Positions 1-3,787 of a stretch of DNA of 5,163 nucleotides are shown here, in pieces. A program made the translations under genes and the position numbers. Position 1 is the stretch's first letter, and every line of letters begins with the position of its first letter. Under the pieces are notes generated by a model that worked only from the letters and a program-made list of their open reading frames with translations, did not search any database and was not told the origin of the DNA. Origin of the DNA: JAAAOZ01 sp964496595 (GTDB taxonomy: Bacteria > Chloroflexota > Anaerolineae > B4-G1 > SLSP01); assembly GCA_964496595.1 (NCBI GenBank), contig CAZCAI010000237.1, positions 1 to 5,163 of the forward strand, in the 5' to 3' direction.

Positions 1-2084
1 TCTTCCTGGTCAAGTACGTCAAGGAGTTCAAGGCGACGGCCCGCAATCTGACGGTGTTGATGATCGACAGCTTCGACGCCGATCTGGAGGCGCTGCGTCA
101 GCAGGTGGAAGAGGCGCTCGGTCTGTTGGACCAGGAGACCTACATCCAGCGCACCGGCGACGAGTACGAGTATCTGACCGATGAAGAGAAGGACATTCAG
201 CAGGAGATCAAACACACGGAGGTGGAGATCTCGGCGGTGACCGATGAGTTGGGCAAGCTCATCTTCGATTACGTCATCAAGGATCGTAAAATCCGCCACG
301 AGGTGGGGGAGTATGACCTGGACTACCGCTTTTCGCGCAAGTTGGATGATCAACTCCTGGGGCGCGAATACGAACTGACCATCCACGTCATCAGCCCGTT
401 CCACGATCTGGCCGGGCAGAATGCTGTTTTGCGCTCGCGGGCGATGGATCGCGATGAGTTGTTGGTGCTGTTGCCCCCCAGCGACCGGCTGATGCGCGAT
501 GTGATGATGTACAAGCGCACCGACAAATATGTGCGCCAGAATCTGACCACGGCCCAGCAGGAGGCGACGCGCCGCATCCTCACCGAAAAACAGCTCCAGA
601 ACAACCAGCGGTACACCGCGCTCCGCGAGCTGACGGCGACGTTGTTGAGCGAAGCGCCGCTAATTGTGAACGGGCGTGATGTGGACGTCCGCACCAGCGA
701 TCCCAGGGCGCGCATCGTGCAGGGCTTCCACGATCTGGTGTCGCGGACCTATTCCAACCTGCAAATGTTGCGCGGCAACGAGTATACGCAGGACGACGTG
801 CGCCGTCTGCTCCAGCCGGATGTGACCCTGTTTAGCGACGAGGCGGCTATCTTCAATGAGGCGGAGCGCGAGGTGCTGGCCTTCGTGCAGGCCGAAGACC
901 GGCAGAGGTTGCGCCCGACGATGCAGAAGGTAGTCCACCGCTTCGAACACAAGCCCTACGGCTGGTACTTAGCCGCCATCCAGGGCATCGTCGCCCGGTT
1001 GCTGGCGCGCGGCAAGCTGGAGATGCGACGCGATGCCGCCCTCTTGGAAGGCGACGAGTTGGAGCGCGCGCTCCTCAATACCCATAGCTATGCCAACTTG
1101 ATCCTGCAACCGCAGATCGAATTCACGGCAGCCCAGGTGCGGGGATTGCGCACCTTCTACGCCAATTTCTTCGACCAGCCCCCGGTGAACAACGAGGCGA
1201 AGGCCCTGGGCCAGGAGACGCAGTCGGCGTTCAAGGAGCTGCGCGCGGATCTTGCCCAACTCGAGCAGCAGGCCGGACGCTACCCCTTCCTCGCCACGCT
1301 GCGCGCGCCTATCGAGCGCCTCGATGAAGTGACGGGCCAGCCCTACACCTACTATCTGACCGCGTTGCGCGCCCAGGAGGATGCGCTCTTCGATCTCAAG
1401 GAGCAGGTGATCGATCCCGTGCGCCGCTTTATGCGCGGCGCGCAGCGCGAGATCTACGACGCGGCCCGCCGCTTCCTTGAAAGAGAGGAGGCCAACTTCT
1501 CCTATCTGGCGGGGGAGGAGGTCGCTCGCCTGCGCGAGATCCTGGCCGATCCCCAGGTCTACAGCGGCCGGCGGATGCAGGAAGCGAAGCAGTTGCTCGA
1601 TGTGCTGAAGGCCAAGGTCGCGGTCCGCGTGGAGGAGGATCGGGAGAAGACGCTGGCCCAATTGCAGGCGTTCCAGGCGCAGTTGGAGAGCACGGAGGAG
1701 TTCGCAGCGCTGACGGAGGATCAGCAGCGCCGGCTGCGCGACCCCTTCGATGCGGCGGCGCGCGAGATCGAGCGCCAGCGCCTCATCGCCGTGATGCGCG
1801 ACACGCTGCGGCGCTTCCGGGAGACGCAGTATCCGCAGGTGTGGCAGCAGATGACGGCGTGGGCCGCCCCGCCGCCAGCGCCGCAGCCCGAAGAAACTGA
1901 AGCGGCGCCCGCCGGCGAGCCGATATGCAAGGAGCCGCCCCAGGAGTACATCAGCCGCGCGACGCTCCCCGTCCCATTCGCCAAACCCTGGCTGGGCAAT
2001 GAAGAGGACGTGGACGCCTACCTCAGAGCGCTGCGTCAGGCATTGCTGGCGGCCATCCAGGCCGGGAAGCGGGTGCAGATATAG
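1..2084 (+). CDS. brxC: BREX system P-loop ATPase BrxC, C-terminal part (5' end outside window)
   Basis: This is the C-terminal portion of BrxC, the large AAA-like ATPase of BREX phage defence, which acts in the cytoplasm with BrxB, PglX and PglZ. The frame is open from base 3, so the GTG at 54 is an internal valine and not the start; 693 codons are visible of a family that usually runs to about 1,100-1,250 residues. The Walker A/B ATPase region lies upstream and is not seen. Recognisable family segments, numbered from the first visible codon, are GDEYEYLTDEEKDI (52-65), a stretch around LPPSDRLMRDVMMYKR (157-172), a long helical, charged middle, a Pro/Ala/Glu-rich linker (about 621-651) and the conserved tail KPWLGNEEDVDAYLRALRQA (from 661) ending GKRVQI. 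The family call rests on remembered sequence resemblance. No frameshift or internal stop is visible. The next BREX gene, pglX, is displaced about 1.7 kb downstream by two toxin-antitoxin modules. Confidence 0.92.
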   Translation, partial: FLVKYVKEFKATARNLTVLMIDSFDADLEALRQQVEEALGLLDQETYIQRTGDEYEYLTDEEKDIQQEIKHTEVEISAVTDELGKLIFDYVIKDRKIRHEVGEYDLDYRFSRKLDDQLLGREYELTIHVISPFHDLAGQNAVLRSRAMDRDELLVLLPPSDRLMRDVMMYKRTDKYVRQNLTTAQQEATRRILTEKQLQNNQRYTALRELTATLLSEAPLIVNGRDVDVRTSDPRARIVQGFHDLVSRTYSNLQMLRGNEYTQDDVRRLLQPDVTLFSDEAAIFNEAEREVLAFVQAEDRQRLRPTMQKVVHRFEHKPYGWYLAAIQGIVARLLARGKLEMRRDAALLEGDELERALLNTHSYANLILQPQIEFTAAQVRGLRTFYANFFDQPPVNNEAKALGQETQSAFKELRADLAQLEQQAGRYPFLATLRAPIERLDEVTGQPYTYYLTALRAQEDALFDLKEQVIDPVRRFMRGAQREIYDAARRFLEREEANFSYLAGEEVARLREILADPQVYSGRRMQEAKQLLDVLKAKVAVRVEEDREKTLAQLQAFQAQLESTEEFAALTEDQQRRLRDPFDAAAREIERQRLIAVMRDTLRRFRETQYPQVWQQMTAWAAPPPAPQPEETEAAPAGEPICKEPPQEYISRATLPVPFAKPWLGNEEDVDAYLRALRQALLAAIQAGKRVQI

Positions 2085-2112
2085 GAAATCTTTCCGGTAG
2101 CTGATTCTGTGA

Positions 2113-2187
2113 TTTGGAATTTAGAATTGCGAATTGCGAATTGCGAATAATGCTATTGAGTAAAGATTCAAAATTCTAAATTCGCAA
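2113..2187. repeat. Heptamer repeat array in inverted arrangement
   Basis: The left arm is five consecutive 7-base units at 2113-2147: TTTGGAA, TTTAGAA, then TTGCGAA three times. The right arm is three units in the opposite orientation at 2167-2187: TTCAAAA, TTCTAAA, TTCGCAA, which are the reverse complements of TTTTGAA, TTTAGAA and TTGCGAA. The arms share a perfect 12-base inverted match (2117-2128 with 2172-2183) around a loop of about 43 bases, so a long AT-rich stem-loop is possible. It resembles the short tandem heptamer repeats dispersed between genes in filamentous cyanobacteria and, as far as I recall, Chloroflexota. It is not a convincing terminator because the stem is AT-rich and no T-run follows. 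Confidence 0.75.
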
Positions 2188-2219
2188 TTTGCTGATTAGT
2201 TTACTGCCCGTCTGCCCAG

Positions 2220-2277
2220 AACGGATACCAAAGAGCAAAGCCTCCTTTGGCGGCTGAATCCGTTAGCCCGAAGGGCT
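2220..2277. other. Hairpin-forming block, possible dispersed repeat or structured RNA
   Basis: The ends AACGGAT (2220-2226) and ATCCGTT (2258-2264) are perfectly complementary. Inside them, AGCC (2239-2242) pairs with GGCT (2252-2255) and CC (2244-2245) with GG (2249-2250) around a TTT loop, leaving about 12 unpaired bases on the left side. An alternative inner pairing is CCAAAG (2228-2233) with CTTTGG (2245-2250). Directly abutting is a second tight hairpin, AGCCC-GAA-GGGCT (2265-2277). I do not recognise it as a known riboswitch or tRNA. It could be a palindromic intergenic repeat, a leader structure on read-through transcripts, or chance. Confidence 0.35.
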
Positions 2278-2330
2278 TGGGTCTTTCCATTGGTCAAGAG
2301 CCAACGGTCAAGGGACCTTATGGTCACTGA

Positions 2331-2340
2331 ACCAATTGGT
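2331..2340. promoter_or_regulatory. Perfect palindrome ACCAATTGGT upstream of the hicA promoter
   Basis: ACCAATTGGT is a perfect 10-base palindrome ending 22 bases before the predicted -35 box. It is the sort of site a dimeric regulator could bind, but a palindrome of this length can arise by chance and no second copy is seen; only the half ATTGGTC recurs at 2289-2295. Its role is unknown. Confidence 0.25.
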
Positions 2341-2362
2341 CTCTGATAGCGCGGTGAGGGCA

Positions 2363-2391
2363 TTGACAAATAGTACTATCTACAGTACTAT
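2363..2391 (+). promoter_or_regulatory. Sigma-70-type promoter for hicAB
   Basis: A perfect -35 box TTGACA (2363-2368) is followed, after exactly 17 bases, by TACTAT (2386-2391), which matches the -10 consensus TATAAT at four of six positions including the first two and last two. Transcription would start near 2398, only about seven bases before the hicA ATG at 2405. This gives a nearly leaderless hicA message that lacks the upstream GGGAG at 2392-2396. Confidence 0.65.
2371..2391. promoter_or_regulatory. Twin AGTACTAT operator-like repeat over the hicAB promoter
   Basis: AGTACTAT occurs at 2372-2379 and again at 2384-2391, 12 bases apart (about one helical turn), and each copy contains the palindrome AGTACT; the first lies in the perfect 8-base palindrome TAGTACTA (2371-2378). 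The copies occupy the spacer and the -10 box, where a bound protein would block RNA polymerase. HicB antitoxins with a ribbon-helix-helix (RHH) domain are known to autorepress through palindromic operators, so HicB is the natural candidate. Binding itself is inferred. Confidence 0.5.
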
Positions 2392-2396
2392 GGGAG
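2392..2396 (+). promoter_or_regulatory. hicA Shine-Dalgarno GGGAG, located between the -10 box and predicted transcript start
   Basis: GGGAG sits eight bases before the hicA ATG, a good spacing for ribosome binding. It lies immediately after the -10 box (2386-2391), so a transcript starting at the expected position (about 2398) would not contain it. Only transcripts initiated further upstream, for example read-through from brxC, would carry it. Confidence 0.5.
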
Positions 2397-2404
2397 TGAA
2401 GTGA

Positions 2405-2653
2405 ATGAGCAGAAGAGAGAAACTATATCGCAAGCTGAAGAACAGCCCCAACAGCGGCTCTTTTGAGGATGTGGATAACCTGCTGCGCTGGTGTGGATTT
2501 GAGCTACGGCGCGTGAAAGGCTCCCATCACATTTACAAACGTGAAGGTTACGCTCAAATTATCACCGTGCCTCATCACAAGCCACTCAAGACGGTCTACG
2601 TCAAAAGGGCTTTGGAGCTGTTTGAGCGGTTCTATGATTTTGACGAAACGTAG
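2405..2653 (+). CDS. hicA: HicA family mRNA interferase toxin
   Basis: This 82-residue protein has the size and sequence of HicA toxins, small double-stranded-RNA-binding-fold proteins that cut mRNA (and tmRNA in E. coli) and so arrest translation. The alpha-helical start with SFEDVDNLLRWCGFELRRVK (residues 19-38) leads into GSHHIYKR (39-46), which holds the family's catalytic histidine (His41 or His42, most likely His41), followed by the short strand IITVPHHKPLK (52-62) and a C-terminal helix. Nothing suggests inactivation. The ATG at 2405 has GGGAG eight bases upstream on the DNA, although the local promoter may start transcripts downstream of it. The gene precedes hicB by 43 bases, the usual toxin-first order. 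Its GC content is about 49% by hand count, clearly below the flanking BREX genes, consistent with separate acquisition. Confidence 0.92.
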   Translation: MSRREKLYRKLKNSPNSGSFEDVDNLLRWCGFELRRVKGSHHIYKREGYAQIITVPHHKPLKTVYVKRALELFERFYDFDET

Positions 2654-2681
2654 GGCTTCGGCTTGCGACCCAAGTAGACCC

Positions 2682-2688
2682 AAGGAGG
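2682..2688 (+). promoter_or_regulatory. Strong Shine-Dalgarno AAGGAGG that fixes the hicB start
   Basis: AAGGAGG ends eight bases before the ATG at 2697, a near-ideal ribosome site. The same frame is open back to an ATG at 2541, inside hicA, which would add 52 residues; that stretch has no family resemblance and is overlap with hicA in another frame. The ribosome site and the HicB-like sequence from 2697 onward both choose the shorter form. The site is stronger than that of hicA, as expected if antitoxin must be made in excess. Confidence 0.85.
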
Positions 2689-2696
2689 AACTTACT

Positions 2697-3074
2697 ATGA
2701 ACCAGGATTTAGACTACTATCTCACGCTACCTTATACTATCGAACTGGCGCCCGATCCCGATGGCGGGTGGTTTGTAGCCGTCAAGGAACTGCCCGGTTG
2801 TATGAGCCAGGGGGATACTGAAGAAGAAGCGCTGGAAATGATCCGCGACGCCATGGAAGGCTGGATCGAGGTGGCGCTCGAAGACGGGATGACGATCCCC
2901 GAACCCCGCGCCCTGGAGGATTACAGCGGTAAATTTGTGGTGCGCGTGCCGCGTTCGCTGCACCGCGAATTGGTCAAGCGGGCCGAGGAAGAGGGCGCCA
3001 GCCTAAATCAGTACATCAACGTGCTGCTGGCCCACGCCGTCGGAACCCAGCCCGCCGCTAAACCGAGGGGCTGA
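2697..3074 (+). CDS. hicB: HicB family antitoxin with C-terminal ribbon-helix-helix domain
   Basis: This 125-residue protein is the antitoxin partner of HicA: it binds and masks the toxin and represses the shared promoter. Residues about 10-75 form the typical HicB partial RNase-H-like domain, seen as YTIELAPDPDGGWFVAVKEL (13-32), PGCMSQGDTEEEALEMIRDA (33-52) and a following helix ending near EDGMTIPEPR. Residues about 79-116, KFVVRVPRSLHRELVKRAEE (79-98) then GASLNQYINVLLAHAVG, form an RHH domain (also called HicB/Arc-like) for DNA binding, with the beta-strand FVVRVP as the DNA-contacting element. The tail is short and Pro/Ala/Lys-rich. The operator is probably the AGTACTAT pair over the hicA promoter. 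The strong AAGGAGG site suggests efficient translation. Confidence 0.92.
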   Translation: MNQDLDYYLTLPYTIELAPDPDGGWFVAVKELPGCMSQGDTEEEALEMIRDAMEGWIEVALEDGMTIPEPRALEDYSGKFVVRVPRSLHRELVKRAEEEGASLNQYINVLLAHAVGTQPAAKPRG

Positions 3075-3157
3075 CGTTCCCCTGGGGCGCATTTAATTCT
3101 AGGATACGCTGGAGCAACGAGTGCGATTTCCCCAGTCGATCTGCTTTGAATTCCCGA

Positions 3158-3163
3158 TATGAT
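3158..3163 (+). promoter_or_regulatory. Possible -10 box for the antitoxin-doc module
   Basis: TATGAT matches the -10 consensus at five of six positions and would start transcription near 3170, leaving a short leader that keeps the GGAGG ribosome site at 3175-3179. No good -35 box is found 16-18 bases upstream (GTCGAT at 3135-3140 is poor), so the promoter may be weak, activator-dependent, or not real. Confidence 0.35.
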
Positions 3164-3174
3164 ACACGTTAGTC

Positions 3175-3179
3175 GGAGG
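3175..3179 (+). promoter_or_regulatory. Shine-Dalgarno GGAGG that fixes the antitoxin start at 3188
   Basis: Three in-frame starts lie close together: GTG at 3179, ATG at 3182 and ATG at 3188. GGAGG at 3175-3179 overlaps the first, is only two bases from the second and is eight bases from the third. Only the ATG at 3188 has a workable spacing, and it begins right at the predicted DNA-binding strand. Confidence 0.75.
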
Positions 3180-3187
3180 TGATGAAA

Positions 3188-3385
3188 ATGAACGCGATTA
3201 CAATCACGCTTCCCGAGGAACGGTTGCTGAAATTAAAGGAAATGGCCGACAGTTTGGGGGTCACATCTGAGGAATTGGTTCGTCTCAGCATAGATGACTT
3301 ACTGACCCGACAGGACCGGGCATTTGAAGAGGCGACAAGAGAGGTGTTGGAGAAGAACGCCGAGCTGTATAGGCGGCTGGCGTGA
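3188..3385 (+). CDS. Ribbon-helix-helix-type antitoxin of the Doc module
   Basis: This 65-residue protein is the likely antitoxin for the Doc toxin encoded next. The N-terminal part ITITLPEERLLKLKEMADSL (residues 4-23) followed by GVTSEELVRLSIDDLL (24-39) looks like a CopG/Arc-type RHH domain: a short beta strand, a helix, a turn and a second helix. The C-terminal part, FEEATREVLEKNAELYRRLA (46-65), is a charged helix that probably wraps the toxin; similar endings (KNAELYRRLA) are familiar to me from small antitoxins next to doc genes. It is not an obvious Phd protein, the partner of Doc in phage P1, because the N-terminal fold looks different. The stop TGA overlaps the doc ATG by one base, implying translational coupling. 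Autorepression of the upstream promoter is likely but not shown. Confidence 0.75.
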   Translation: MNAITITLPEERLLKLKEMADSLGVTSEELVRLSIDDLLTRQDRAFEEATREVLEKNAELYRRLA

Positions 3386-3777
3386 TGATCCGTTATCTTG
3401 AAATCGGAGAGGTATTGGAACTGTACCGTCGGGTGATGAAAGAATCCGGCGGTACAGTTGCTATCCGCGATCTTGGGCTTTTGGAGTCTGCGTTGGCGCA
3501 GCCTCGGGCGACATTTGGCGGGGTAGCGTTGTATCCAACCATCGTGGATAAAGCCGGGGCGCTGGGGTATGCTTTGATCCAAAATCACCCGTTTGTGGAT
3601 GGGAACAAGCGCATAGGACATGCGGCAATGGAAGTGTTTCTGATGCTCAACGGGTATGAGATCGCGGCCGGAGTCGATGACCAGGAGAATGTGATCCTGG
3701 GCGTCGCATCGGGTGAGATGGATCGCAAAGCATTTGTGGCGTGGCTGACAAGCCATATCGCCAGACGTGACCAATAA
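3385..3777 (+). CDS. doc: Doc/Fic family death-on-curing toxin
   Basis: This 130-residue protein belongs to the Doc branch of the Fic fold. The Fic motif HPFVDGNKR is complete at residues 68-76, with catalytic His68, Asp72 and the phosphate-binding GNKR. Lysine in place of the glycine of AMPylating Fic proteins (GNGR) is the Doc hallmark; P1 Doc phosphorylates EF-Tu and stops translation, so the same reaction is expected here. The N-terminal YLEIGEVLELYRRVMKESGG and the region GLLESALAQPRATFGG (31-46) are also typical. The ATG at 3385 overlaps the antitoxin stop as TGATG; a GTG one codon earlier is less likely. I see no inhibitory (S/T)xxxE(G/N) helix within it, so control should come from the antitoxin. 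GC is about 55% by hand count, below the BREX genes. pglX starts 10 bases after its stop. Confidence 0.93.
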   Translation: MIRYLEIGEVLELYRRVMKESGGTVAIRDLGLLESALAQPRATFGGVALYPTIVDKAGALGYALIQNHPFVDGNKRIGHAAMEVFLMLNGYEIAAGVDDQENVILGVASGEMDRKAFVAWLTSHIARRDQ

Positions 3778-3787
3778 AGGGAGGACT

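Larger units (their letters stand above)
2085..2404. other. Gene-free spacer between brxC and hicA
   Basis: I see no convincing protein or RNA gene in these 320 bases. The first part (about 2100-2200) is strikingly AT-rich, about 36% GC over 2101-2220 by hand count, and holds an inverted heptamer repeat. The middle (2220-2277) is GC-richer and can fold into hairpins. The part from 2287 to 2341 repeats ATTGGTC (2289-2295 and 2335-2341) and contains several short GGTC/GACC complementary pairs. The end carries the hicA promoter and operator-like repeats. I see no classical terminator (GC-rich stem followed directly by a run of T), so read-through from brxC into hicA is possible. Confidence 0.8.

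Noticed and set aside
54..56. GTG at 54 as the start of a complete 676-residue gene
   Set aside because: The frame is open to the window edge and the upstream residues (FLVKYVKEFKATARNLT) continue BrxC-like sequence; no ribosome site precedes the GTG.
969..1661. A 230-codon open frame on the minus strand opposite brxC
   Set aside because: It mirrors the high-GC third positions of brxC, is rich in Leu, Arg, Gly and Ala without any recognisable motif, and lies wholly within a well-supported gene.
2113..2187. The heptamer inverted repeat as the brxC transcription terminator
   Set aside because: The stem is almost entirely A and T, the loop is about 43 bases, and no run of T follows, so intrinsic termination is unlikely.
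2640..2668. TTGACG at the end of hicA as a -35 box for a separate hicB promoter
   Set aside because: The sequence 17 bases downstream (TTGCGA) has no resemblance to a -10 box.
2541..2696. N-terminal extension of hicB starting inside hicA
   Set aside because: The 52 extra residues have no family resemblance and are hicA read in another frame; the AAGGAGG site and the HicB domain both place the start at 2697.
3066..3083. AGGGG/CCCCT stem around the hicB stop as a terminator
   Set aside because: The stem is only five base pairs with an eight-base loop, and the following sequence is GGGGCGCATTT with no T-run directly after the stem.
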